Shown here one piece after another: positions 37,726 through 46,380 of a stretch of DNA of 64,000 bases. The position numbers and the translations under genes were made by a program. The notes beneath the pieces were generated by a model, which made no database searches, was not told the origin of the DNA, and saw only the letters and a list, made by a program, of their open reading frames with translations. Source of the stretch: Thaumasiovibrio sp043421945 (GTDB lineage Bacteria > Pseudomonadota > Gammaproteobacteria > Enterobacterales > Vibrionaceae); NCBI GenBank assembly GCA_043421945.1, contig JBHOGO010000002.1:62001-126000 (forward strand). Reading direction: 5' to 3'. Within the stretch, counting starts at the first letter, position 1, and every line of letters begins with the position of its first letter.

Positions 37726-38493
37726 ATGTCAGAAGTATTATCAACCCAGCAAGACAACGAAGAGCCGATGATTCAGTTAATCGATATGAATAAATGGTAC
37801 GGTCAATTCCATGTCTTAAAAAATATCAACTTATCGGTGCGTAAAGGCGAAAAAATTGTTATCTGTGGGCCTTCAGGGTCAGGAAAGTCAACGATGATTC
37901 GTTGTATTAACCGACTTGAGGAACACCAAAAAGGCAATATCATTGTTTCAGGTACGGAACTTACTGATGATCTGAAAAACATCGAACTCGTACGAAAAGA
38001 AGTCGGTATGTGTTTTCAGCACTTTAACCTTTTCCCGCACCTGACTGTTCTTCAAAACTGTACGCTGGCTCCTATTTGGGTCAAAAAGCTCCCTGAAAAA
38101 GAAGCTGAAGCCATCGCAATGAAATACCTTGAACGGGTAAAAATCCCTGAGCAAGCCCATAAATTTCCCGGCCAGTTATCCGGTGGACAGCAACAGCGCG
38201 TAGCGATTGCACGTTCGCTATGTATGAATCCACAAGTCATGCTGTTTGATGAGCCAACGTCAGCGCTCGATCCTGAAATGGTCAGAGAGGTACTGGATGT
38301 AATGGTTGAACTTGCAGAAGAAGGGATGACCATGCTCTGTGTGACACACGAAATGGGCTTTGCCAGAGAAGTGGCTGACCGTGTCATCTTCATGGATGCT
38401 GGCGAGATAATCGAAGAAAACAACCCTGTCGATTTCTTTGATAATCCACAATCGGATCGTACTCAGCTGTTCCTCAGCCAAATATTGCATTAA
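37726..38493 (+). CDS. aapP: general L-amino-acid ABC transporter ATPase AapP (copy 1)
   Basis: 255 residues with Walker A GPSGSGKS, signature LSGGQQQR, Walker B VMLFDEPTSALDPE and switch His in CVTHEMGF. This is the polar amino-acid ATPase type (GlnQ/HisP-like). The NKWYGQFHVLKNI start is typical. It is the last gene of the operon, 24 bp after aapM. Confidence 0.94.
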   Translation: MSEVLSTQQDNEEPMIQLIDMNKWYGQFHVLKNINLSVRKGEKIVICGPSGSGKSTMIRCINRLEEHQKGNIIVSGTELTDDLKNIELVRKEVGMCFQHFNLFPHLTVLQNCTLAPIWVKKLPEKEAEAIAMKYLERVKIPEQAHKFPGQLSGGQQQRVAIARSLCMNPQVMLFDEPTSALDPEMVREVLDVMVELAEEGMTMLCVTHEMGFAREVADRVIFMDAGEIIEENNPVDFFDNPQSDRTQLFLSQILH

Positions 38494-38503
38494 CAGAGAT
38501 ATA

Positions 38504-38563
38504 AAAAAGCCAACCTCTACCGTTCTCTTCCTAGTTGAAAGAGAATGAAGGGTTGGCTTCTTC
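38504..38563. terminator. bidirectional terminator between the two convergent aap operons
   Basis: The outer stem AAGCCAACC/GGTTGGCTT encloses an inner stem TTCTCTT/AAGAGAA. Six A residues on the left give a T run on the minus strand, so it ends operon 2 strongly and operon 1 more weakly. Confidence 0.75.
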
Positions 38564-38606
38564 CATCTTCACGGTTTATTCATCAAAACTGTGTTTATCT
38601 ATTTAT

Positions 38607-38653
38607 CTAAGCCTCTAAGCCCCTAAGCCCCTAAGCCTCTAAGCCTCTAAGCA
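38607..38653. repeat. about six copies of an 8-bp tandem repeat (CTAAGCCY)
   Basis: CTAAGCCT/CTAAGCCC units are repeated in direct tandem between the shared terminator and the end of aapP-2. The units differ only at their last base. It lies in non-coding DNA at the junction of the two convergent paralogous operons. Confidence 0.9.
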
Positions 38654-38664
38654 AGCACACTCTA

Positions 38665-39432
38665 TTAATGAATGATCTGCTCTAAGAAAGCCTTAGTACG
38701 GTCAAATTTAGGGGAAGTGAAAAACGCTTCTGGGTTGTTCTCTTCAATAATTTCACCTTGATCCATAAAGATGACTCTATCCGCTACCTCACGCGCAAAA
38801 CCCATTTCATGCGTAACACAAATCATCGTCATACCATCCTTTGCCAACTCGACCATAACATCTAACACTTCTCTCACCATTTCAGGATCGAGCGCTGACG
38901 TTGGCTCATCAAACAACATCACTTTTGGCTCCATGCACAGTGAGCGAGCAATGGCGACACGTTGTTGTTGTCCTCCAGATAATTGACCTGGATACTTATG
39001 AGCCTGCTCAGCGATACGAACACGTTCTAAATACTTCATCGCCAGCTCTTCAGCTTCTTTCTCAGGCGTGTTCTTAACCCAGATTGGTGCTAAGGCACAG
39101 TTCTCTAATACCGTTAGATGTGGAAATAGATTGAAGTGTTGGAAGCACATACCAACTTCACGGCGAACTGACTCAATGTTCTTTAGATCATCATTTAGCT
39201 CCGTGCCTGCCACCATAATTTTACCCATCTGGTGTTTTTCCAAATGGTTAATGCAACGGATCATCGTCGATTTTCCAGAGCCTGAAGGGCCACAAACAAC
39301 AATTCTTTCCCCTTCTTTCACATTCAAGTTAATGTCTTTAAGAACATGAAATTCGCCATACCATTTATTCACTTTTTGCAGGCAAATAGCTGAGTCTTCT
39401 GTTGTTTTTTGGTATACCTGTTTTGTAAACAT
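38665..39432 (-). CDS. aapP: general L-amino-acid ABC transporter ATPase AapP (copy 2)
   Basis: 255 residues, the same length as copy 1 and nearly identical in the motif regions (GPSGSGKS, LSGGQQQR, MLFDEPTSALDPE). It is the last gene of the second operon, 18 bp after aapM-2. The main differences from copy 1 are at the N-terminus (MFTKQVYQKTTEDS) and in surface positions, as expected for old paralogues rather than a fresh duplication. Confidence 0.94.
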   Translation of the reverse strand: MFTKQVYQKTTEDSAICLQKVNKWYGEFHVLKDINLNVKEGERIVVCGPSGSGKSTMIRCINHLEKHQMGKIMVAGTELNDDLKNIESVRREVGMCFQHFNLFPHLTVLENCALAPIWVKNTPEKEAEELAMKYLERVRIAEQAHKYPGQLSGGQQQRVAIARSLCMEPKVMLFDEPTSALDPEMVREVLDVMVELAKDGMTMICVTHEMGFAREVADRVIFMDQGEIIEENNPEAFFTSPKFDRTKAFLEQIIH

Positions 39433-39450
39433 ATCATTACTTCCTTGATA

Positions 39451-40545
39451 TTAATGATGGCCGGTATGCAGCTTGCGCTCTAAAAATTGGCTATAGCGAG
39501 ACATACTGAAACATAAAATCCAAAATATAAGTGCAGCAAACACGAAGCTTTCTGTCGAGAAACCCAACCAAGCTGAGTCACTATTGGCAGCTTGAGCAAT
39601 ACCTAATACATCAAACATACCAATAATCAGTACTAAGCTCGTATCCTTTAAAAGGGCGATAAACGTATTCACAATGGAAGGGATGCTGATTTTAAGTGCC
39701 TGAGGTAAAATAATTAATGACGTTAGTTTCCAGTAGCTCAACCCTAAAGCTTCTCCGGCTTCATATTGCCCTTTCGGGATAGATTGAAGACCACCTCGAA
39801 CAGCCTCAGCCATATAAGCAGAGTTGAATAGCACAACACCTACCAATGCCCTAAGCAGCTTGTCGACTTCAGTTCCTGAAGAAAGGAAAAGTGGAAGCAT
39901 AACAGAGGCCATAAATAATACGGTAATCAGTGGTACGCCACGCCAAAATTCAATATAGATGGTCGACACACTTCTAAAAATAGGTAATTTAGAACGACGT
40001 CCCAATGCTAATAAAATACCAAATGGCAAGGACGCAATAATACCCGTCAATGAAATTACGAGGGTAACTAATAACCCACCCCACTGGTGTGTTTCAACCT
40101 TACTTAAGCCAAATATGTCGCCATATAATAAAACAGCAGAAACAATTGGAAAACAAGCCAAGACAACAACGAGCAACTTCTTATTAGAGACTAAGACACC
40201 TTTTAATACTGAAAGTATCAATGTGACGATCATCAGCATAAAGAGTATAGGACGCCATAACTCTTCATTTGGATAAAAGCCAAAAATAAACTGTTTAAAT
40301 CTAACCGAGATAAAAACCCAGCATGCGCCAGTGGAACTACAATCGGCACGAGTACTTCCTACCCAGTTGGCGTTAACAAATGCCCACATAAAAAGATTAG
40401 AAAGGGCTAACACAGCACCAACAGAAAAAATGAGTGTAAAGAAAGTACTCAATGGGCTATAAAACAAATTACTTCTTAGCCAAGCAGAAAATCCTGTGCT
40501 TTTCTGTGGTGGCAATTCGCTAGGCGAAAAATGAAATTTCTTCAT
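39451..40545 (-). CDS. aapM: general L-amino-acid ABC transporter permease AapM (copy 2)
   Basis: 364 residues, colinear with copy 1 including the two-cysteine insertion (DCSSTGACW) and the EAA loop (YEAGEALGLSYWKLTSLIILPQAL). It starts two bases after aapQ-2. It is more diverged from copy 1 in the N-terminal helices than in the coupling loop. Confidence 0.93.
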   Translation of the reverse strand: MKKFHFSPSELPPQKSTGFSAWLRSNLFYSPLSTFFTLIFSVGAVLALSNLFMWAFVNANWVGSTRADCSSTGACWVFISVRFKQFIFGFYPNEELWRPILFMLMIVTLILSVLKGVLVSNKKLLVVVLACFPIVSAVLLYGDIFGLSKVETHQWGGLLVTLVISLTGIIASLPFGILLALGRRSKLPIFRSVSTIYIEFWRGVPLITVLFMASVMLPLFLSSGTEVDKLLRALVGVVLFNSAYMAEAVRGGLQSIPKGQYEAGEALGLSYWKLTSLIILPQALKISIPSIVNTFIALLKDTSLVLIIGMFDVLGIAQAANSDSAWLGFSTESFVFAALIFWILCFSMSRYSQFLERKLHTGHH

Positions 40546-40547
40546 GA

Positions 40548-41792
40548 CTATCGCTCCACAATCGCAATGCGACGATTATATATATTCATAAGGAAAGAAG
40601 TGAGCAGACTCAGAGTAAGATAAACCGCCATTGTCATCGCGATGATTTCAATTGCTTGCCCAGTCTGATTAAGGGTAGTCCCAGCAAAAACCGATACTAG
40701 ATCTGGGTAACCGATAGCCATCGCTAGTGATGAGTTCTTGACTAAGTTCAAGTATTGGCTTGTTAGCGGTGGAATAACAACACGCATTGCCTGTGGTAAG
40801 ACTATCAATGACATCGTTCTGTTTGCACTTAACCCAAGCGCTTTTGCCGCTTCATGCTGACCTTGAGACACTGAGGTAATACCTGAGCGTACAATCTCTG
40901 CAATGAAAGCGCCAGTATAGATACCTAGGGCGAGTAATAATGCAAATAACTCAGGAATAATTTCAATTCCACCTACAAAGTTAAACCCCTTCAACACAGG
41001 GTAAGTGATAGAAACAGGTTCGCCGAGTAAAAAGAAAAACAGTGTTGGAAATGCAACTATCATCACTGCGATATAGCGCCAGCTAGGCATTGTTACGCCT
41101 GTCAATGCCTTATGACGCTTGGCTTTCCTTCGCAAAAAGTAGCAGCCTACAAGAGTGAGAAAAACAGAACCTAAAAACCAATATGCGCTCTCACCGAGAT
41201 TAAGCCCAGGAAGAAATAATCCTCTTACATTCAAGTAAATTGCGTCACCTAGCCTAAAGCTTTGCCTTGGCGATGGTAATGCTTGTAACACTACGATATA
41301 CCAAAATAATATTTGTAGCAGCAATGGAATATTTCTGAACGTTTCTATATAAACAGTCGCTACCTGTCGAGTTAGCCAATTTCTTGAGAGTCGGCATACA
41401 CCAACAATAAAACCCAATACGGTCGCGAAAATGATACCAAGAGCCCCAACAACGACAGTATTAATTAAACCAACAAAAAAAGTTCTTCCGTAAGTGTCCG
41501 TCTCACTATAGTCGATCAACGACATGCCTATATCGAAACCTGCTGTCTGTTCTAGAAAATAGAACCCTGTCGATATCCCTCTTTCTGATAAATTAGTGAG
41601 TGCATTATTAATCACGACATAAAAGAATAAGCCGAGTGTTGCTAATAAAAGAATTTGAAAAAAAACAGACCTGACATTCTCATTGTAAATATAGCGTTTA
41701 AACCTACCACTTTCTTTACTTAATTTTTCTTCTTGTGCGGTAGTCGCTTCTGAATTACACACTTCATTTGATAAATGAATTTCGGTCATCAT
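40548..41792 (-). CDS. aapQ: general L-amino-acid ABC transporter permease AapQ (copy 2)
   Basis: 414 residues, with an N-terminal tail about ten residues longer than copy 1. The remainder is colinear: FFVGLINTVVVGALG, FRNIPLLLQILFWY, and the EAAKALGLSANRTMSLIVLPQA loop. Two consecutive ATGs begin it, with AAGGGAAG upstream; the first is used. It lies 80 bp after aapJ-2. Confidence 0.92.
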   Translation of the reverse strand: MMTEIHLSNEVCNSEATTAQEEKLSKESGRFKRYIYNENVRSVFFQILLLATLGLFFYVVINNALTNLSERGISTGFYFLEQTAGFDIGMSLIDYSETDTYGRTFFVGLINTVVVGALGIIFATVLGFIVGVCRLSRNWLTRQVATVYIETFRNIPLLLQILFWYIVVLQALPSPRQSFRLGDAIYLNVRGLFLPGLNLGESAYWFLGSVFLTLVGCYFLRRKAKRHKALTGVTMPSWRYIAVMIVAFPTLFFFLLGEPVSITYPVLKGFNFVGGIEIIPELFALLLALGIYTGAFIAEIVRSGITSVSQGQHEAAKALGLSANRTMSLIVLPQAMRVVIPPLTSQYLNLVKNSSLAMAIGYPDLVSVFAGTTLNQTGQAIEIIAMTMAVYLTLSLLTSFLMNIYNRRIAIVER

Positions 41793-41872
41793 AACTTCCC
41801 TTTAATATGAATAACGGTGTAACTTGAGCGGCAACATCAATGTCGCCGCTCTTTTTCAACAATCAAACAGAT

Positions 41873-42916
41873 TTAGCGAATTGGTGGCGCATACATGATA
41901 CCGCCCTGATTCCACAACGCATTTAGACCACGATCGATTTCTAGTGGTGAATCTACACCAACGGTACGGTTAAAGACTTCTGAATAGTTACCAACTTGTT
42001 TGATAATCTCATAAGACCACTCATCAGCAAGATTCAATGCTTGACCTTTTGGTCCTTCAAGACCAAGTAGACGGCGAATATTTGGATCCGTTGACTCTTT
42101 CATTTGATCAACATTAGCTTGTGTCACGCCGTACTCTTCTGCATTGATCATTGCACTCAATGCCCACTTGTTGATGTTAAACCACTCATCGTCCCCTTGA
42201 GCAACAACAGGACCAAGAGGCTCCTTGGAAATAACCTCTGGTAAAACAACGGCTGCTTTCGGATCTTGGAGTTTAATACGTAGTGCATAAAGTTGAGATT
42301 GGTCAGATGTTAGTACATCACAGCGACCTGAATCAAAACCTTTTGCCGTTTGATCAGACGTATCAAATACGACAGGCTTGAAGCTCATACCATTAACACG
42401 AAAGTAATCAGCAACGTTCAATTCAGTTGTTGTACCTGATTGGACACAGATTGAAGCACCGTCTAGCTCAAGTGCTGAAGCAACACCAAGCTCTTTCGGT
42501 ACCATAAAACCGATGCCGTCATAGTAGTTGACACCGACAAAGTTAACCCCTAATGCACCATCTCGTTGCATTGTCCATGTCGTGTTTCTTGATAGGATAT
42601 CAATTTCGCCAGACTGAAGTGCCGTAAAACGCTCTTTGGCCGTTAGAGGAATATATTGAACCTTAGAGGCATCATGCAATACTGCAGCCGCTACCGCGCG
42701 ACAGAAATCAACATCTAGCCCTTCCCAATTACCTTTTGAATCTGTATTTGAGAAGCCAGGTAGCCCCGTACTTACACCACATTTTACTGTTCCTGCCGCT
42801 TTAACCTTAGCGAGGGTCGCTCCATCATCTGATGCATTTGCCATTGCTGACACAGCAGAACCCGCGAGCAAAACAGACGACAAAAAGAGAGATACTTTGC
42901 TTTTTCCCAAATTCAT
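41873..42916 (-). CDS. aapJ: general L-amino-acid ABC transporter, substrate-binding protein (copy 2)
   Basis: 347 residues from ATG 42916, which has AAGGAAG upstream; a longer frame to 42976 is rejected because it would precede the signal peptide. The signal ends near AMANA. The mature part is colinear with copy 1 (VKCGVSTGLPGFSN, LTAKERFTALQSGEIDILSRNTTWT, and the C-terminal APPIR). Differences cluster in surface and lobe residues, so ligand preference may differ from copy 1. Confidence 0.93.
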   Translation of the reverse strand: MNLGKSKVSLFLSSVLLAGSAVSAMANASDDGATLAKVKAAGTVKCGVSTGLPGFSNTDSKGNWEGLDVDFCRAVAAAVLHDASKVQYIPLTAKERFTALQSGEIDILSRNTTWTMQRDGALGVNFVGVNYYDGIGFMVPKELGVASALELDGASICVQSGTTTELNVADYFRVNGMSFKPVVFDTSDQTAKGFDSGRCDVLTSDQSQLYALRIKLQDPKAAVVLPEVISKEPLGPVVAQGDDEWFNINKWALSAMINAEEYGVTQANVDQMKESTDPNIRRLLGLEGPKGQALNLADEWSYEIIKQVGNYSEVFNRTVGVDSPLEIDRGLNALWNQGGIMYAPPIR

Positions 42917-42998
42917 ACTTAACTTCCTTGTTGATATAAAGATAACTAATTGCTTTATATAGAGATAACGACTCACGATTGAGTGTTATGCTCTAATT

Positions 42999-43014
42999 TG
43001 CAACAAATAAGCCA
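42999..43014 (-). promoter_or_regulatory. sigma-54-type promoter of aapJQMP-2
   Basis: On the minus strand TGGCTTATTTGTTGCA has the invariant GG and GC of the -24/-12 elements in exact spacing, with the -24 box diverging from TGGCAC at two bases. It lies 83 bp before aapJ-2. Its presence at the same position in the paralogous operon strengthens both predictions. Confidence 0.6.
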
Positions 43015-43191
43015 GATAACAACCCTAGCAAGCACATCAATGCATCATGCTGAATTATTTAAATCAACATCAAAAAAATAGCGTAAAAAACTAAGAAAAA
43101 CAGCCAAACAACACATTAATTCAACAAGGTTAAATAATACCTTGATAACGGGCAAACAGAAGATGTTAAAGCACTGTTAACAATGATCTTT

Positions 43192-43214
43192 ATTGGTGCG
43201 ATGTCTGCACCAAT
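43192..43214. promoter_or_regulatory. 23-bp inverted repeat (ATTGGTGC-N7-GCACCAAT)
   Basis: Perfect 8-base arms around a 7-base spacer, about 180 bp upstream of the aapJQMP-2 sigma-54 promoter, where enhancer-binding proteins act. The half-site GGTGC/GCACC is that of NtrC, but the arms face the opposite way to the classic GCAC-N7-GTGC site. Further GCAC and GTGC half-sites flank it (43171, 43233). The binding protein is unassigned. Confidence 0.5.
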
Positions 43215-43589
43215 GCCCCATAAGTGCACAACAAACAAGACATAACCTACCGCCTTAATCAGCGTAATACTCAGAGATTGTGCGCTTCTTTATGAGATTT
43301 TATCCAATAAAAAACCACCCATACTAAAGCTGCTTTATATTTAAATGATCTTCATAGAGTAATGAACGTAGAAAAGGAGTGCATTGCGAGTATTTAACAC
43401 TTTGTTACACACTGAAAACACACTACAATAATCGAATAAGAATCTCGTATTATCAGTCACCTAAGTACGTTAAGTTCACTGATAATTGATTTTTTTCTTT
43501 CATGAACGGTTGAATTGGGGAACAATATGCCCCATAAATACTCATAACTCTATGTTACAACAAGACTCAACATCCCAAAGGGAGAGAAC
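43215..43589 (+). promoter_or_regulatory. yccA upstream region
   Basis: About 375 bp of AT-rich DNA without a gene. AAAGGGAGAG before 43590 is a strong ribosome binding site. A promoter is presumed but not pinned down. Confidence 0.3.
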
Positions 43590-44255
43590 ATGAACGATCC
43601 TATTGTTAGTCGTGGCTCAGCACAAACCAGTGTCCTGCCGACGAACAAAGTGCTACGCAATACCTACTTCTTATTGTCACTGACACTTGTATGGTCAGCG
43701 TTAATTGCTGTGGGCTCAATGGTAATGCGTCTACCACACCCTGGTTTAATAATCACACTTGTTGGTTTTTACGGTCTGATGTTCCTGACTGAAAAGAACC
43801 GTAACAACAGCATGGGTCTGGTATTCACGTTCGCTTTCACAGGTTTCATCGGTTACACGTTAGGTCCTATCCTTAACATGTATATTGGTGCTGGCATGGG
43901 TTCAGCCATTGTCCCTGCACTTGGCGGAACAGCATTAACATTTATGCTTTGTTCTTTCTACGCACTGACAACTAAACGCGACTTATCATTCCTAAACGGC
44001 ATGCTAATGGCAGGCTTTGTTGTTATCCTTGTAGGCTTTGTTGCGAACCTATTCCTACAGATGCCAATCATTTACTTAGCAATGTCTGGTATTTTCGTCC
44101 TATTCTCTAGTGGTGCGATTCTATTGACTACTCAGTCAATTATCCGTGGTGGAGAAACGAATTACATCTCAGCGACGATTACACTGTACGTTTCAATCTA
44201 CAACTTGTTCCTAAGCCTTCTTCAAATCTTAGGCTTCCTAGGTAACAACGATTAA
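43590..44255 (+). CDS. yccA: Bax inhibitor-1 family inner-membrane protein YccA
   Basis: 221 residues with seven hydrophobic segments and the BI-1 signature FTGFIGYTLGPILN. In E. coli YccA is a substrate and modulator of the FtsH protease and protects SecY when translocation jams. A strong ribosome binding site and a good terminator make it monocistronic. Confidence 0.93.
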   Translation: MNDPIVSRGSAQTSVLPTNKVLRNTYFLLSLTLVWSALIAVGSMVMRLPHPGLIITLVGFYGLMFLTEKNRNNSMGLVFTFAFTGFIGYTLGPILNMYIGAGMGSAIVPALGGTALTFMLCSFYALTTKRDLSFLNGMLMAGFVVILVGFVANLFLQMPIIYLAMSGIFVLFSSGAILLTTQSIIRGGETNYISATITLYVSIYNLFLSLLQILGFLGNND

Positions 44256-44278
44256 TCTGTCAGCACTCAAACACTAAA

Positions 44279-44306
44279 AAAGCCGCTATCTAGCGGCTTT
44301 TTTTTC
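44279..44306 (+). terminator. yccA terminator
   Basis: A 10-bp stem AAAGCCGCTA/TAGCGGCTTT with a two-base apex, followed by five T residues. It lies 24 bp after the stop of yccA. Confidence 0.93.
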
Positions 44307-44355
44307 ATTTTTTGCGTATCATATTCCCTAACCGTAACTCAGAAAAGAAGTCACC

Positions 44356-44685
44356 ATGTTGGAATATAACGGCGCTGAAATCGAAACAGATAACCAAGGC
44401 TACTTAATCAACGTCACAGATTGGCACGAGGATTTAATCCCATTACTGGCAGAAGATGAAGGGATAACCCTGAGTGATGCACATATAGAGGTCGTACACT
44501 TTGTCCGTGAATTCTATTTGGAGTTTCAAACCTCCCCTGCGATAAGAATGCTTGTGAAAGCCATGGCAAAGAAATATGGGCCAGAAAAAGGCAGTTCAAA
44601 ATATCTGTTCAAACTGTTTCCAAAGGGGCCAGCGAAACAAGCTACCAAGCTAGCAGGGCTTCCTAAACCTGCAAAGTGCCTATAA
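44356..44685 (+). CDS. tusE: TusE/DsrC-family sulfur relay protein
   Basis: 109 residues with the C-terminal arm GLPKPAKCL, whose penultimate cysteine (Cys108) carries the persulfide. In TusE it accepts sulfur from TusBCD and passes it to MnmA for 2-thiolation of wobble uridine in tRNA. A second arm cysteine, as in dissimilatory DsrC, is not present, which supports the TusE assignment. yccA and tusE are also neighbours in E. coli. Confidence 0.93.
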   Translation: MLEYNGAEIETDNQGYLINVTDWHEDLIPLLAEDEGITLSDAHIEVVHFVREFYLEFQTSPAIRMLVKAMAKKYGPEKGSSKYLFKLFPKGPAKQATKLAGLPKPAKCL

Positions 44686-44772
44686 CCATTCGCTTCATCA
44701 AAGACACTTTCTAGCAAATAGGTAAATACAACCTCTAACGGTTAGCCTCACGGCTCACCCATAGCAGCGCAT

Positions 44773-45045
44773 TTAATGCATACTGAAGCCATTAAATGCC
44801 TGCCAAGGGGTCTCCTCTCTCTCACAAGATATCACATTCGCCATCTTCGGCCCTTGTGCTAACCACTTTGCCAATTTATCAATCGCCTCTTGCTCACCGC
44901 ATGCCATCACTTCAACATCACCAGTCGGTAAGTTTCTTGCGTAACCTTGTAGGTCAAGTTTTAATCCTTCATGGGCAGTATGAAAACGAAAACCAACACC
45001 TTGAACTCGCCCCTTGATTAAAAACTTCGTACAGCATCGTGACAT
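44773..45045 (-). CDS. acyP: acylphosphatase
   Basis: 90 residues starting at ATG 45045 with AAGGAG well placed; a longer frame to 45072 would run through that site. The signature GRVQGVGFRFH holds the phosphate-binding loop and catalytic Arg20, and GYARNLPTG holds catalytic Asn38. It hydrolyses carboxyl-phosphate bonds of acyl phosphates. The gene sits next to tusE as in E. coli (yccX-tusE-yccA). Confidence 0.94.
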   Translation of the reverse strand: MSRCCTKFLIKGRVQGVGFRFHTAHEGLKLDLQGYARNLPTGDVEVMACGEQEAIDKLAKWLAQGPKMANVISCEREETPWQAFNGFSMH

Positions 45046-45233
45046 CACTCTTCTCCTTATATTAACTGACACTCGTTGCCATAACGCTGGCTAGGGCATT
45101 CGTCCTACGAACAAAAAACAATGGCGATGACAAAAATTCCGAGCAATAAATAACCGAACGCAACATAATGATCACTATCAGCATAGAATAAAAAGCGTTA
45201 GGCTAACCCTACTCGCCGATCAGGATAGTCACT

Positions 45234-45995
45234 ATGAAAGCACGCGTAGACACCCATAGCCACACCATCGCTAGCACCCATGCGTACAGCAATGTGCACG
45301 ATTATATTCAGATGGCAAAGCAAGAAGGTATCCAACTTTTTTGTATTACCGACCATGCACCTCCAATGCCTGATGCACCACATTGGTGGCACTTTGGAAA
45401 CATGAAAGTCATACCTCATGTACACGACAATATCGCGATATTGCGTGGCATCGAAGCTAACATCCAATCTCCTGATATCGGATTAGGACTTCCTGATGAA
45501 CTTAAATGGCGACTTGATCTCGCGATAGCCAGTTTTCATGAGCCTGTTTTTCCGCCTCAGTCTTTAACAAAAAATACAGAAGCAATGTTGGCTGCCATTG
45601 AGTCTGGGGATTGTGAAATAATCGGTCACCCAGGAAATCCAAATTACCCTATTGACCAAGAAGCTGTTGTGATTTCAGCCAAAAAACATAACGTTGCTCT
45701 TGAGATTAACAACAGCTCTTTCATTCATTCGCGTACGGGTAGCCGGCCATTTTGTGAGTCGCTACTCGCACAAATCAAAAAGCACGATGCGCTTATCAGC
45801 ATCGGCAGTGATGCCCATATTGCATTTGATTTAGGTAACGTTAACCACAGTATGGATGCCGTCAACCGTATCGGTATCTCATCGTCTCAAATCGTTACTC
45901 GTTCTCCTGCAAGGTTTATTGCTTTTTTAAAAGAACACAACCGTCAACTCAGTGAAGAATTAATGACATGGGTGACACAATTTGACGACGAGTAA
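45234..45995 (+). CDS. PHP-domain phosphatase YcdX
   Basis: 253 residues. The trinuclear-zinc PHP motifs are all visible: DTHSHT, ITDHAP, GHPGNPN and SDAH. The layout and length match E. coli YcdX, a cytosolic phosphatase with a broad phosphoester range that is linked to swarming. AGGA precedes the ATG. Confidence 0.92.
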   Translation: MKARVDTHSHTIASTHAYSNVHDYIQMAKQEGIQLFCITDHAPPMPDAPHWWHFGNMKVIPHVHDNIAILRGIEANIQSPDIGLGLPDELKWRLDLAIASFHEPVFPPQSLTKNTEAMLAAIESGDCEIIGHPGNPNYPIDQEAVVISAKKHNVALEINNSSFIHSRTGSRPFCESLLAQIKKHDALISIGSDAHIAFDLGNVNHSMDAVNRIGISSSQIVTRSPARFIAFLKEHNRQLSEELMTWVTQFDDE

Positions 45996-46161
45996 CAGTC
46001 ATTCACGCCGTTCGCAAAATAGCAGATAATCACGCTGAGACTTAGAGAAGAGAGCAAGTTTATACCTATGATCATTGGTACTTCATTTTCGTCAATCTTC
46101 GCAACATAATCCTCAAGAACGTCTACTATTAATATTAATAATATAAGGGAGTTGGCGTTCT

Positions 46162-46332
46162 ATGTATGGTACTGCGCTGGGGGGAGTTTGTCTTATACTC
46201 TTTATCCCTGCAATTCACACTCCCACTGCAGTATCACTATCACAACCCCATCGAATGAAAAAAGAATGGTCTACACTCAATGACAAACCACGTTTAGGTG
46301 TCTATGCACGACTTAGTAGCAATACCAACTAA
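46162..46332 (+). CDS. possible 56-residue secreted peptide upstream of the sensor kinase
   Basis: ATG at 46162 with AAGGGAG ten bases upstream, TAA at 46330. The N-terminus is a plausible Sec signal (MYGTALGGVCLILFIPAIH), ending near PTAVS. The mature part of about 30 residues is basic and ends LGVYARLSSNTN. It lies 48 bp before the sensor kinase on the same strand, so it could be cotranscribed with it. The family is not recognised. It could instead be a remnant of a longer periplasmic protein. Confidence 0.35.
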   Translation: MYGTALGGVCLILFIPAIHTPTAVSLSQPHRMKKEWSTLNDKPRLGVYARLSSNTN

Positions 46333-46380
46333 ACTCAAGTTGCGTTTTTATTGAGCTGGAAACTATCGAGTAAGGACTAT

